This document shows positions 1 through 8,917 of a DNA stretch of 50,687 nucleotides, piece by piece. This stretch comes from Lentisphaerota bacterium (GTDB lineage Bacteria; Verrucomicrobiota; Lentisphaeria; Victivallales; UBA1829), in contig SUWI01000010.1 in the NCBI GenBank assembly GCA_015061565.1, positions 1 to 50,687 on the forward strand. Reading direction: 5' to 3'. The notes beneath the pieces were generated by a model. The model saw nothing but the letters and a program-made list of their open reading frames with translations, was not told where the DNA came from and did no database searches. Every line of letters starts with the position of its first letter. Positions within the stretch are counted from its first letter, which is position 1. The translations under genes were made by a program, and so were the position numbers.

Positions 1-143
1 ATTGAAAAACTTATGCTGTAATATACACCGTTTCGAGACGGAGGCAACCTCATTGGCTGAAAAAAATAATCAATTCCGCACGGAAAAAGTTTCCTTCTGC
101 AGAAAAAATGATTCTTCAGAGCTGGTTTCACAACAAGATATCC

Positions 144-171
144 TTGACTTTGACAATTTTGGAATTATATT
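144..171 (+). promoter_or_regulatory. promoter-like pair facing the hairpin
   Basis: TTGACT (144-149), 16 bp, TATATT (166-171). A second TTGACA overlaps at 150-155. A transcript would begin inside or just before the left arm of the 173-213 hairpin and then run antisense into the 278-694 gene. No plus-strand gene follows, so its use is unknown. Confidence 0.35.
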
Positions 172-172
172 A

Positions 173-213
173 CCACGACGCCGGTAATTCGAGCTTAATT
201 ACCGGCGTCGTGG
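173..213. repeat. perfect 17-bp inverted repeat (hairpin)
   Basis: CCACGACGCCGGTAATT is followed by a 7-nt loop and its exact reverse complement. The stem is long and GC-rich, but neither side carries a good T-run (TTTT occurs only about 6 nt downstream on the plus strand). It could terminate or protect the 3' end of the minus-strand operon ending at 278, or be a small structured repeat. Confidence 0.75.
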
Positions 214-277
214 AGTGGATTTTATCGGATTCACTTTGCCGCTGAAAACAATGTACAGATAAAGACACCGGATAAGT

Positions 278-694
278 TCATTTCGTTGACGATTCCGCGA
301 TGTATCCTTGAATGAAGCCATCCTGTTTCCGCATGATGATCTGTTCATGATTTTTGCGGAACAAATGCGGCTTTATTTGAATGGTCAAAACCGGGTCCTC
401 GTTTTTTTGCTTCGGCGCATGATACACTGCGGACCCGATATCGATCGAAACCTTGAATAAATCTCCATCCGATAAACGCAAAGTTTTCAATAAGGATCTC
501 ATATCCTGCTGAGGCGGATAGCTGCCGTATTTTTGGTTATGATCTTCCAGCCGGGCATATACCAGTCTGAAATTATGCGCCATGTTAGCCATATCCTGCT
601 TCCTTTGGGCTTCGAGAAAAAACCAAAGTGCTTTCGCAGCGAATCCCAGGATGATTACTCCGCACAGGGAATATGTCAACAGCTGCTTCTTCAT
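278..694 (-). CDS. small membrane-anchored pseudopilin-like protein
   Basis: 138 aa, no family recognised. Residues 8-28 form one hydrophobic segment (start MKKQLLTYSLCGVIILGF). The soluble part follows with an AHNFRLVYARLEDHNQKYGSYPP stretch resembling the region after the N-terminal helix of major pseudopilins (GspG-like), where a Tyr-Pro-Pro is common. There is no prepilin peptidase motif (G/FTLIE), so this is an analogy only. GAGGA lies about 10 nt before the ATG. It follows the RNB gene by 23 bp on the same strand and is probably the last gene of the yihY-RNB operon. Confidence 0.6.
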   Translation of the reverse strand: MKKQLLTYSLCGVIILGFAAKALWFFLEAQRKQDMANMAHNFRLVYARLEDHNQKYGSYPPQQDMRSLLKTLRLSDGDLFKVSIDIGSAVYHAPKQKNEDPVLTIQIKPHLFRKNHEQIIMRKQDGFIQGYIAESSTK

Positions 695-717
695 CGGTTG
701 ATATTCCTCAATCGGAA

Positions 718-2541
718 TTACCGCACGATCTGGAAACGGGATTGGAACATTGCCGGTTCGGCCGCAATCAGTTTCACGGTCATTTCTTCGTTCATTTCCG
801 CATGATTGCAGGCGCGGCTCTTGAATTCATAGGCGAGTTCGGGGATCAGCAGCGTGGTCGAATCGTTCATGCGGTTCACCGCGAATGCCTGTCCGGTCCA
901 TTCCGGATGACGCTGCAGGTAAACCAGCGTGAAAAATTCATTGCTCAAGCGTTCGGCCTTGCGGCGGACCGCCGCCTCCTTTTCCGCGGGAATGAAACGT
1001 TCCTCCAGTTCTTCCGAACTCATCAGTTCCTGTCCATCCAGCCAGCGGCGAAGCTGCTGATGCGCCAGCAGATCGGCGTAACGGCGCAGCGGGCTGGTGA
1101 CACGGACATAACAGTCCAGCCCCAGGCCGGCATGCGGTTCCGGCAGAGTGGTCAGATATCCCGGTGTGCAGAGTTTGCGCTGCTGATACATGGCGCTGAG
1201 GCTGTCGCCCTCGATTTTTTCCTCCGGAGCAGTCTGGGCGGCGTAAGGCATGGGGATTTCCTTTTCCTCCGTGAATGCTGCTGTCGCCGCACCGGCGGCA
1301 AGCATGGCATTGGCTACCAGTTCCCGTTCCGGCGTGATCGCCAGCGGTTTGATGATGATCTCATCGTCCTGGAGTCCGATATATGCTTCGGGCAGACGGA
1401 TCAGCAGCGCGCCGCGGTCCAGCCGCCATTGTTTGAAACGGTCCAGTTCCGCACGGATCGAGGCCAGCGGTTCCTCTTCCATGCGCGGGGCGGCAGTTTC
1501 ATAGGTCAGCCGCTCGACCCGGACCGTGCTTTTCAGCAGTTTTTCCAGATGCGGCGCGCCGTCTTCATCGATGCGGATCCCGAAACTCAACGCGGGCGAA
1601 GTTTCCTGCAGACCCAGTCCGAATTTCGAGGTGGCCTCTTCCGGGAGAATGGTCAGCACACCGCTGGGCAGGTAGAGATTTTCTCCGCCGGCCGAAGCGA
1701 TTTTATCCGCCTCGGAACCGGGCGTGATGACGGCGGCGGGATCGGCCACATGCACCCACAGCAGACCGTCCTCGAAACCGATCGCATCATCCGGATCGTT
1801 GCTTTCGGAATTGTCAATGGCGAGCGAGGTCATCGCAGTCAGATCGGTGCGTTCCTCCGCAGGGAGTTCCGCGAGCGGGAAATCCGGCGGCGTCATATCC
1901 ACACCGAGCCGTTCGGGGATGGGATTTTCCGTATCCTTCCAGATACCGAGCCGGACCAGCAGGTTCTGGGCTTTTTCGGGCAGGAGTTCGATTTCGAGGT
2001 CTTTCATGATCCGGCAGTTCGGCACATGTCCGCGGGCGAATTCCTCGATCTCGCACATGGTCTGCCGGTCTTCCGAAAGCAGGGCCTGTTTCCGGATCCG
2101 TTCCAGCAGGGCTTGGTACTCCTCTTTGGCGCGGTTCTTTTCCCGGATGGCCTGCAGTGCGGCCTCGATTTCCGCCTTCGGCCGGGCCCGGACTCCGGTT
2201 TCGATCGAGCCGGTGAAATAGAGTCCCGATTTCAGCAGCAGATAGGCGTTCCACGCGCTCTGCGGGGTGAACTCGGAAAAGACCAGTTCGCAGAAATCCG
2301 GGAAGGGAAAAGATTCTTCGCCGATCAGTTCCAGGATCTCATCCATATTGCCCGGCAGCTGGTCCTGATCCTGCGGCAGCTGCTGACAGGGACCGGGATG
2401 GATGAATTCCACATCTTTAGGCCGGACCGATTTGGCTCCTCCGCCGGCGATCAGGATTTGGATTTTTTCACCGTCGGCATCCCGGATCAGTGCGCTTTTT
2501 CCGTGATATGCCAGCAGAGCTCCGCTGCGGAACTGATTCAT
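718..2541 (-). CDS. RNB-domain (RNase II/R family) ribonuclease
   Basis: 607 aa. The RNB catalytic domain spans roughly residues 232-520. The metal-binding signature is AIDNSESNDPDDAI (241-254), matching the conserved IDxxxxxDxDDAI aspartates, and the RNA-binding signature is YVRVTSPLRRYADLL (478-492), both intact. The N-terminal 230 residues have no recognisable cold-shock domains and the C-terminus is short, unlike E. coli RNase R, so it resembles the compact RNB proteins of some bacteria and organelles. Expected activity is 3'-5' exoribonuclease in RNA turnover. Its start overlaps the yihY stop by 4 bp (ATGA), indicating translational coupling. Confidence 0.92.
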   Translation of the reverse strand: MNQFRSGALLAYHGKSALIRDADGEKIQILIAGGGAKSVRPKDVEFIHPGPCQQLPQDQDQLPGNMDEILELIGEESFPFPDFCELVFSEFTPQSAWNAYLLLKSGLYFTGSIETGVRARPKAEIEAALQAIREKNRAKEEYQALLERIRKQALLSEDRQTMCEIEEFARGHVPNCRIMKDLEIELLPEKAQNLLVRLGIWKDTENPIPERLGVDMTPPDFPLAELPAEERTDLTAMTSLAIDNSESNDPDDAIGFEDGLLWVHVADPAAVITPGSEADKIASAGGENLYLPSGVLTILPEEATSKFGLGLQETSPALSFGIRIDEDGAPHLEKLLKSTVRVERLTYETAAPRMEEEPLASIRAELDRFKQWRLDRGALLIRLPEAYIGLQDDEIIIKPLAITPERELVANAMLAAGAATAAFTEEKEIPMPYAAQTAPEEKIEGDSLSAMYQQRKLCTPGYLTTLPEPHAGLGLDCYVRVTSPLRRYADLLAHQQLRRWLDGQELMSSEELEERFIPAEKEAAVRRKAERLSNEFFTLVYLQRHPEWTGQAFAVNRMNDSTTLLIPELAYEFKSRACNHAEMNEEMTVKLIAAEPAMFQSRFQIVR

Positions 2542-3893
2542 GACCGGGTCTCCGTTTCCTGCGAGGAAAAGGATTTGCGCAGTTCGGCTACCGGCATACT
2601 GGCCGGCCGGCTGTCCAGCTGGCTTTCGATCTGCCGGTAGATTTTCAGGCAGGAACGTGCCTGTTCGTTCATGTATTTGCTGCCGCCGAGTTCATTCAGG
2701 GTCAGGATCAGATGTTTTGCGGTGATTTTTTCCGGCGGCATGGCGATCTGGTAATGATGTCCGGCAAATTTTTCTTCCGGCTCGGAAGTCTGGAGGAGGA
2801 TGCCTCCGCGCACCAGGTCGAAGAGCAGACTGCGGACCATACGGATCGGCAGTTCGAGTTCGGCGGAGATCCGTTCGTCGGAAACCGGCTTGCCGCAATC
2901 CTGAAAATTCCGGACCATCATCGAGCAGATCTCGATCGCGTAAATATGGCGCTGGATCTGGCTGAGTTCGCTGTCCACCGGCTGCATTTCGTATTCGCAG
3001 ATATTCTGGATCGCAAAAGAAAGCTGTGCACCGGCCAGGATCAGGATCCAGCTCAGGTTCAGCCAGGTCAGGAACAGCGGCAGGGCGGCAAAACTGCCGT
3101 AGATCGCGTTGAATTTGCTGGTCGTGAACTGGGCGAAGACATAGAACTGCTGCAGCAGGGTGTAGGTTGCCGCGGCCGCCAGACCGGCGATCAGAGCCCC
3201 TTTCCATTTCACTTTCGTATTCGGAATGGTCACATAAATGAACGTGAAAACCAGCCAGGTGATCAGCAGCGGGAAAAAGCCCTGTCCGAATCGGATCAGC
3301 GCGCCGACATGTTCCCCGCCCGGCATGGTATTGATGATGCGATCCATCTTGGCTGCGGCAAAGACCACTCCGCTGCCGGCGGTCAGCAGCAGGATCGGGC
3401 AAATGATCAGGATCGCCGCATAATCGGTCACTTTCCGGATCAGGGTCCGGCCTTGCTTCACCCCCCAGATCTCATTCAGATTCGCTTCGATGCTGCCCAT
3501 CAGTTTGATGGCGCTCCAGATCAGCAGCAGGACGCCGATGCCGGCCACCACACCGCCCTTGGCGTTCCGCAGCATGGTATCGGCAAAATTGATGATCTTT
3601 TCCGCCATGGCAGGATAATCCGCGACGGCCGAATGGATTTTCTGCTCCAGCATTTTTTCCAGTCCGAACCCTTTGGCGATCCCGAAGATCAGCGCCAGGA
3701 TCGGAACGATCGAAAACAGGGTGTAGAAAGTCAGCGCCGAAGCTTTCAGCGTGCACTGGTTCTGGATAAATCTCCGGCTGGTGAGGATGATCACCCGGAC
3801 CGTGTTGACGGGAATTCTTTTCCACCACGGCAGATCCCGGCTCCGGGTCAGCCACAGTTTTTCTTTGCAGTAATCGATCAGATCGAAATTCAT
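2538..3893 (-). CDS. yihY: YihY/BrkB-family inner-membrane protein with C-terminal extension
   Basis: The YihY/BrkB signature ALTFYTLFSIVPILAL lies near residue 52, followed by several hydrophobic segments to about residue 300. Function of the family is not established; it was once wrongly called RNase BN. A C-terminal part of about 150 residues (DERISAELELPIRMVRSLLFDLVRGGILL) looks like a winged-helix domain, as in longer YihY proteins. Start: the track uses an ATG at 3905 with no ribosome site, whereas GGAG sits 7 nt before the ATG at 3893, so I use that one. A TTGACA/TAAAGT promoter lies upstream, making this the first gene of the operon. Confidence 0.88.
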   Translation of the reverse strand: MNFDLIDYCKEKLWLTRSRDLPWWKRIPVNTVRVIILTSRRFIQNQCTLKASALTFYTLFSIVPILALIFGIAKGFGLEKMLEQKIHSAVADYPAMAEKIINFADTMLRNAKGGVVAGIGVLLLIWSAIKLMGSIEANLNEIWGVKQGRTLIRKVTDYAAILIICPILLLTAGSGVVFAAAKMDRIINTMPGGEHVGALIRFGQGFFPLLITWLVFTFIYVTIPNTKVKWKGALIAGLAAAATYTLLQQFYVFAQFTTSKFNAIYGSFAALPLFLTWLNLSWILILAGAQLSFAIQNICEYEMQPVDSELSQIQRHIYAIEICSMMVRNFQDCGKPVSDERISAELELPIRMVRSLLFDLVRGGILLQTSEPEEKFAGHHYQIAMPPEKITAKHLILTLNELGGSKYMNEQARSCLKIYRQIESQLDSRPASMPVAELRKSFSSQETETRS

Positions 3894-3926
3894 GACAGTC
3901 TCCATTGTTAGATCATGTTCCCCGCT

Positions 3927-3954
3927 ACTTTACACTCTTTTCCCGCACTGTCAA
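3927..3954 (-). promoter_or_regulatory. promoter of yihY-RNB operon
   Basis: On the minus strand, TTGACA (3954-3949), 16 bp, TAAAGT (3932-3927), about 34 bp before the chosen yihY start. Confidence 0.55.
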
Positions 3955-4006
3955 GCCGGATCGGGCAAAAAACAGGCAAATGTTTCTATTTCTGCAATGG
4001 CGATTC

Positions 4007-4035
4007 TTGCAAATTTGCCGTTGCCGGGGTATGTT
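4007..4035 (+). promoter_or_regulatory. promoter of sialidase-like gene
   Basis: TTGCAA (4007-4012), 17 bp, TATGTT (4030-4035), 29 bp before the start codon. The same TATGTT -10 recurs upstream of the epimerase operon at 42649. Confidence 0.5.
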
Positions 4036-4064
4036 AAGGGGAAAACAACATCGGAAGGGCTGAT

Positions 4065-5171
4065 ATGATGCAGGATAAAGCGGTCTTCGGCATCCCGGAG
4101 GGCAAATTCGCTCCGGAAAACAGAAAACATCAGGGTATCCCCGGGATCGAGATCCTCCCCGGCGGCAGGATCTTCATCTGTTATTACTGCAATTCGGAAC
4201 CGTGGGAAGGACCGGACAGTTATCTGGTCGTGGCCGTCAGCGGTGACGGCGGGCGCAGCTGGCGTGAAATCGGCGTGTTTACGCCTCCGCAGTCCGGTCT
4301 GCGGATCTATGATGCCGTCCTCTGGCGGTCGCCGGACGGCATTCTCCGGATCTTCTGGGCCCAATGTTCCAGCGCCAAAGCCTGGGATGTCTTTGACGGC
4401 AGGGCCGGAGTCTGGACTTCGGAATGCACCGATGCGGAAGCCGACCGGCCGGTTTGGAGCGGACCGCGGCGGATCGCCGACGGGATCATGCTGAACAAAC
4501 CGACCGTCCTGCGGAACGGCAGCTGGGCTTTGCCGGTCGCGCTCTGGTCGATCTATCCGGAAAAAATGCTGCCGGAACTGGCCGGCCTTTACCGTTCCAA
4601 TCTCCTGCTGACCGACGACGGCGGAAAAACTTTCCGGCTGGTCCCCGGACCCGAGGTTCCCGACCGGACCTTCGATGAACATGTCATCGTCGAACGGAAC
4701 GACGGTTCGCTCTGGGTGCTGGTGCGGACGCGGTACGGGATCGGACAGAGTTTCAGTCATGACGGCGGCCGCACCTGGTCGGACGGCAGTGATTCCGGGC
4801 TGGGCGGACCGAATTCACGTTTCGCTTTGCGGCGGCTGAGATCCGGCCGGCTCTGTCTGATCAATCACCGGACGGAGCATCGCCTGCCGGGATGTGCGGG
4901 CGGGCAGAAGCGGGAAAAACTGACGGTCTGGCTGTCGGACGATGACGGTGTTTCCTGGTATGGAAAACTCCTGCTGAATCCTGAACCGAATGTGAGCTAT
5001 CCGGATTTTGCCGAAGGGGAGGATGGTTTCATTTACGCCGTTTATGATCACGGCCGAATCGAACATGGACAGATTTTTCTGGCGCGGTTCACCGAACGCG
5101 ACATCGCGGCGGGTGAATTCATCGTTCCCGGTTCTTCCGGCGGGATCCTGGCGGCGTCTTTCGGCCGCTGA
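4065..5171 (+). CDS. BNR-repeat / sialidase-like (exo-alpha-sialidase fold) protein
   Basis: 368 aa, six-bladed beta-propeller type. Asp-box motifs (S/TxDxGxxW/F) occur near residues 59 (SGDGGRSW), 183 (TDDGGKTF), 231 (SHDGGRTW) and 291 (SDDDGVSW). No signal peptide is visible, so it is probably cytoplasmic and may act on imported or intracellular sugar substrates. The family includes true sialidases, but also many enzymes and proteins of unknown specificity; I cannot assign the arginine triad with certainty. It is monocistronic, has its own promoter, and converges with the phosphatase gene 4 bp after its stop. AAGGG before the ATG supports the start. Confidence 0.8.
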   Translation: MMQDKAVFGIPEGKFAPENRKHQGIPGIEILPGGRIFICYYCNSEPWEGPDSYLVVAVSGDGGRSWREIGVFTPPQSGLRIYDAVLWRSPDGILRIFWAQCSSAKAWDVFDGRAGVWTSECTDAEADRPVWSGPRRIADGIMLNKPTVLRNGSWALPVALWSIYPEKMLPELAGLYRSNLLLTDDGGKTFRLVPGPEVPDRTFDEHVIVERNDGSLWVLVRTRYGIGQSFSHDGGRTWSDGSDSGLGGPNSRFALRRLRSGRLCLINHRTEHRLPGCAGGQKREKLTVWLSDDDGVSWYGKLLLNPEPNVSYPDFAEGEDGFIYAVYDHGRIEHGQIFLARFTERDIAAGEFIVPGSSGGILAASFGR

Positions 5172-5175
5172 GGTT

Positions 5176-7551
5176 TCACTGGCGGGATTCGGTCAGACGG
5201 AATTTTAAGAGCTTGCAGCTGTTCGTTTTTATTTTCTCGCGGTTCCGCAGGATGGATCGGAAATTGAATTTGATTTTCAAAACCTGTCCGCCGGTTTTCC
5301 CGGTGCCGACGGGGACCGGGATTCGAACCGGGATGATCCCATCACCATTCTCCATCAGCCGGACTTTATGGACTTTTTCATCATTGACAGAAATAAACAG
5401 GTCGCCTTCCTGGGGGAGAAATCGTCTGACTGAAATTTCCAAAGTCAGACCGGTCCTGCCGGTCGGCACTCTGACCCCGAAAGATTCATCTTCCTTGAGC
5501 TGCAGAGCAGTGTTTGACGATTTCCAGTTTTCGGGAAAGATCAGTTGAGGATACAGGGTCATCGGTTTGTACAACAGCTCCTGCCCGATGCGGAGCATTT
5601 CCGGTTTCAGCCGGTCCGGATTGTCCGCCAGTTCCATTTTACCGTTCCGGACGATCAGGAATTGCGGACCTATCCAGTTCAGATCGGTCAGCTTCGGTTC
5701 TTCGGGATCATTGTTCGCGCATGTTGCGGACACACAGATGCGGTAGATGCCGTCTGGGAAACCGGAAAGGCTGCTGCGGGTATAATTGGCGGTCCGGGGC
5801 ATGTCCATGCCGGTCCGGCAGATTTTGCCGGTTTCCAGGTTTTCCGCTGTCATGACAATGGATTTGAGCCCGGCTAATCTCTCGGATCCCATGTCGATGA
5901 TCAGATTATCATGATCCAGGATGACCGGGATCTTATCTGAAACCTCACTGGCGTCGAGCGCTTTCCCGGCCGGCTGCCAGCCGGGGAAATCCAGCATGGC
6001 GGCCAGGCTCCCGCGGATCCGGTTCAGGCTGCCCAGGCGCGGCGGCCGGTCAAACAGCGAGGCTGCTTCCGGATCGAGTCCGCTGATGCGGCTGATGGTT
6101 CCACACAGATCGGACACCTGGCACGGGACCGAATTGAAGACCAGGTGGTCATGGCTTTCGCCGGGACGTTTGATGAATGCCGCTATTTCCGGGGTATAAC
6201 GCTCCGAATGGTCTCCGACGACGATGATCGCCGCCCGGTCGTAGAGACCGGCCTTTTTCAATTTCCGGAGCAGGACTTCCACGTTTTTCAGACTGCCGCG
6301 CAGCTGCCGGTATTTCAGCGTATTGGAATTCATGGCCAGCTTCTCATCCGTCCGGATGGGCTCATGGGCACCCAGCAGATGATAATATTTCAGTCCTCTG
6401 GCATACCGGCCGACTTTGAATTCCTGATTCAGCCGACGGAAAAACACCCGGTCGAAAACATCTTCCGGTGTCTGATTGACTTCCTGCGACGGCTGGACAA
6501 ATGGATCCGTGGCGATATAATAATATTCTTTCAGGACTTTTTTCAGGTAAAACGGAGTATATTTATCCAATGCGGTATCCAGAATTTTCATGACGGATTG
6601 CTTTTTGACTTCGTCATTGATCACCATGGAATTGTCGATCGATTCCGGCGAATAGCTTACCGCCTGAAGCATGAAAGGATACGCTTCCCGACGCCAGCCC
6701 TGTTTCCGGCAGAGCGTGAACAGCGCCTTTTCCGTCTTGAACGCGGAAGACACATATTGTGCATGATCGGCATCCTGCGCCGCTTCGCCGTTTTTTTGGC
6801 GGGGAAAATCGATTCCGGTCAACATCGCCGGCACGGCATACATGGTCCGGGGCAAAGGACTTACCATGTTGTCGAAACAGGTGAAGTCCTTGAGCACTTG
6901 CTGCATTTCCGGAAATTTCCGCAGGACCTCCTTGATGATCCGTTCCCCCATGCAGTCCACGACCACGATGATGATGTTCCGATCCGAGGCAACTGTGAAT
7001 TTGTCGTTTTCCAGTAAGGCATAATTTTTGAAATCATAATCCTCTGCCGCGGGTTTGGAAAAGACCGGAAAGGCGAGCGAGGTCAGGACCAGCAGCACGA
7101 TCACGGACGTGATTTTGCCGGTCCATTTCAGGACCCGTTCCCTGTACCGGATGGCCGCAGCCACGGGTGTCAGCAGCAGGATCAGGTGAAAAACGGTCAG
7201 AAAGACCGTGTCCTGAGAAAGATTCCGGTCAAAGGTTTCCTTTGGAAAGATCTCGGACCAGAACTGCTGATGGATGAGGAGGGTCACTGCTAACGACAGG
7301 AACACGGCATTCAGGACACTGTAGACCGCCGGCCGTTTCCGGTATAATGCCAGCGGCGCCGCACACAGCAGCGTGATGATCCCCAGGAGAAACAGAAACC
7401 ACTGGACAGCCGTGGCGGTGTTCAGCGTGAATTGCCCCTTGTTGTTCAGGAATATCGATCCCAGAGGACAGAGCAGGGCGGCGGCAAAACTGATGCCCGG
7501 CAGCAGGGTAAGGAGCAGTTTCGGTTTTTCCGGTTCTTCTGGTTGCGGCAT
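5176..7551 (-). CDS. membrane-anchored alkaline phosphatase superfamily (sulfatase/phosphotransferase) protein
   Basis: 791 aa. Five hydrophobic segments lie at about residues 12-34, 48-68, 76-93, 115-134 and 147-165. The soluble alkaline-phosphatase-fold domain follows, with first metal site VVVDCMGE (D199), a probable nucleophile in PRTMYAVPAMLTG (T236, the position used by LtaS and EptA-type enzymes), HLLGAHEP (391-398) and the second metal site GDHSER (446-451). A beta-rich region of about 280 residues with no recognised domain ends the protein. The layout matches LtaS/EptA/OpgB-type enzymes that transfer phospho-groups between lipids and glycans, but the substrate is unknown. It is the last gene of a three-gene set, 10 bp after the methyltransferase. 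Confidence 0.82.
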   Translation of the reverse strand: MPQPEEPEKPKLLLTLLPGISFAAALLCPLGSIFLNNKGQFTLNTATAVQWFLFLLGIITLLCAAPLALYRKRPAVYSVLNAVFLSLAVTLLIHQQFWSEIFPKETFDRNLSQDTVFLTVFHLILLLTPVAAAIRYRERVLKWTGKITSVIVLLVLTSLAFPVFSKPAAEDYDFKNYALLENDKFTVASDRNIIIVVVDCMGERIIKEVLRKFPEMQQVLKDFTCFDNMVSPLPRTMYAVPAMLTGIDFPRQKNGEAAQDADHAQYVSSAFKTEKALFTLCRKQGWRREAYPFMLQAVSYSPESIDNSMVINDEVKKQSVMKILDTALDKYTPFYLKKVLKEYYYIATDPFVQPSQEVNQTPEDVFDRVFFRRLNQEFKVGRYARGLKYYHLLGAHEPIRTDEKLAMNSNTLKYRQLRGSLKNVEVLLRKLKKAGLYDRAAIIVVGDHSERYTPEIAAFIKRPGESHDHLVFNSVPCQVSDLCGTISRISGLDPEAASLFDRPPRLGSLNRIRGSLAAMLDFPGWQPAGKALDASEVSDKIPVILDHDNLIIDMGSERLAGLKSIVMTAENLETGKICRTGMDMPRTANYTRSSLSGFPDGIYRICVSATCANNDPEEPKLTDLNWIGPQFLIVRNGKMELADNPDRLKPEMLRIGQELLYKPMTLYPQLIFPENWKSSNTALQLKEDESFGVRVPTGRTGLTLEISVRRFLPQEGDLFISVNDEKVHKVRLMENGDGIIPVRIPVPVGTGKTGGQVLKIKFNFRSILRNREKIKTNSCKLLKFRLTESRQ

Positions 7552-7561
7552 AAATGACCTT

Positions 7562-8917
7562 TCAGTTTTTATAAAGCTTGATCAGAGTCCGGGTACAGCC
7601 GGGGATCGTGACCGTTTCCAGCCGGCTGTATTCTTGTCTGAATCCGTTCATTACGGCTTCCAGCGTCCAGTCTTCGAAGAGAGTTTCACGTCCCCGGATC
7701 AGACGTTTGACCTGAATGTCATCCAGCGGGACAAATTCCACCAGGGCATAGGGAGCGGTCCGGGCAAACAGCCGCACGATCTGTTCGATGGTCCAATTGC
7801 CGGTGATGCGCAGATGATGGATCAGGGCCAGTCCCAGCACCAGATCACCCCGGCCGCGGGTGAAGAATGACTGCCGTTCTTCGTTGAATACTCCCAGATC
7901 CGGCGACGGGTTGTTCAGATCCAGCAGCAGCGGCTGCAGATGGGATATCTTTTCCCGGTTCAGCCGATACAGCTGTTCCACCGCCTGCGGATCGATATCC
8001 GCCGCGATCACCTGTCTGGAATACCGTGCCGCCGTTTCCGAGAAAAAGCCGTTGTTGGCGCCCAGGTCGAGGGTGACAGCCGGAGAAATCTCCCGGCAGA
8101 AACTTTCCACCTGCTCATTCTTGAATTTCAAACTGGAGGCTTCATAACTGTTGTTTCCATAATAGTCCGCCCATTGGGTCTTCTGTCCGGAAATCTTCAA
8201 TCCGCCCGTGAAATCTTCCAGTGAGAGGATCATGTTCTCCAGCTGTTTCCTGCTCATGACCGGATTCCGGTGCGCTTTTCCGTCCGAGGAATAGCATTGG
8301 TCCATTTTCGCATGCAGATGGATATGGATCAAAATGCCGGGATTCAGCCAGGTGCGCCGCGGCAGCAGATGCGAGGCCAGATCCAGCGGGATGCCGCCGA
8401 GGTCGTTCTTGAACAGCGCCAGACACCGCAGATCGACTTTTTTCATCAGCAGCAGCGGCGCCAGAAAATGCATGACGAACTGCCGGTAAGCACGCCAGGG
8501 TTCATTTTCACGATAGACCATGAAAGAAGTATGGTCCAGGAATACCGGGCGGCCGCTCCGGAATGCCACATTGAATGCGCTGGCATCCTTCAGTACCATC
8601 CCGTGTTTCAGTGCCTGCCGCATGAGCTGAAGCGTCAGCAGCGCCGCATCCCGGAGCTGGCTGAAACTCCATTCATAAGGGTACGAGATGAACGGCAGTT
8701 TTTCCAGTTCCAGGGTAATGCCGTCTTTATTCCTGGATATTTCATGAAATGGAATAACAGTATTATCTTTCAGAACTTGTTCCGCCAGCCCGGATCTCAC
8801 AAACAGTTCATGGTCGGCAGTTCCGGCAGGCAGGACCTGCCGGAAGATCCGGCCGTCCCGTTCGAATACATATCCGGCGGGATCGCGGAAAGATGCACGG
8901 AGCCTTTTCTCCCTCAT
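7562..8917 (-). CDS. kinase-like / SAM-dependent methyltransferase fusion
   Basis: 451 aa in two parts. Residues 1-200 resemble a small-molecule kinase lobe: HGMVLKDASAFNV (catalytic-loop-like D111 and N116) and FLDHTSF (D128, in the place of DFG). Residues about 255-451 are a Rossmann methyltransferase with motif I VTLDLGANNGFFSE (282-295) and an acidic loop AADIDPQAV. The nearest family I recall is the NoeA-type methyltransferases linked to surface-saccharide loci. The start ATG overlaps the stop of the preceding 47-aa ORF (ATGA), so the two are translationally coupled. Substrate unknown; location next to a membrane phosphatase suggests an envelope molecule. Confidence 0.82.
   Translation of the reverse strand: MREKRLRASFRDPAGYVFERDGRIFRQVLPAGTADHELFVRSGLAEQVLKDNTVIPFHEISRNKDGITLELEKLPFISYPYEWSFSQLRDAALLTLQLMRQALKHGMVLKDASAFNVAFRSGRPVFLDHTSFMVYRENEPWRAYRQFVMHFLAPLLLMKKVDLRCLALFKNDLGGIPLDLASHLLPRRTWLNPGILIHIHLHAKMDQCYSSDGKAHRNPVMSRKQLENMILSLEDFTGGLKISGQKTQWADYYGNNSYEASSLKFKNEQVESFCREISPAVTLDLGANNGFFSETAARYSRQVIAADIDPQAVEQLYRLNREKISHLQPLLLDLNNPSPDLGVFNEERQSFFTRGRGDLVLGLALIHHLRITGNWTIEQIVRLFARTAPYALVEFVPLDDIQVKRLIRGRETLFEDWTLEAVMNGFRQEYSRLETVTIPGCTRTLIKLYKN

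Larger units (their letters stand above)
1..277. other. left-edge intergenic stretch
   Basis: No gene is supported here. The 61-aa ORF of the track (2..187) starts with TTG at the window edge, has no visible ribosome binding site and ends inside a hairpin, so it is not accepted. The stretch holds a promoter-like pair and a long perfect hairpin, listed separately. The right end is the 3' flank of the minus-strand gene that stops at 278. Confidence 0.5.

Noticed and set aside
2-187. 61-aa ORF at the left edge
   Set aside because: TTG start at the window edge, no ribosome site, no recognisable sequence, and it ends inside the 173-213 hairpin.
673-2640. 655-aa plus-strand ORF opposite the RNB gene
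   Set aside because: Shadow of the minus-strand RNB frame; low-complexity Arg/Gly/Phe-rich translation without a ribosome site or domain.
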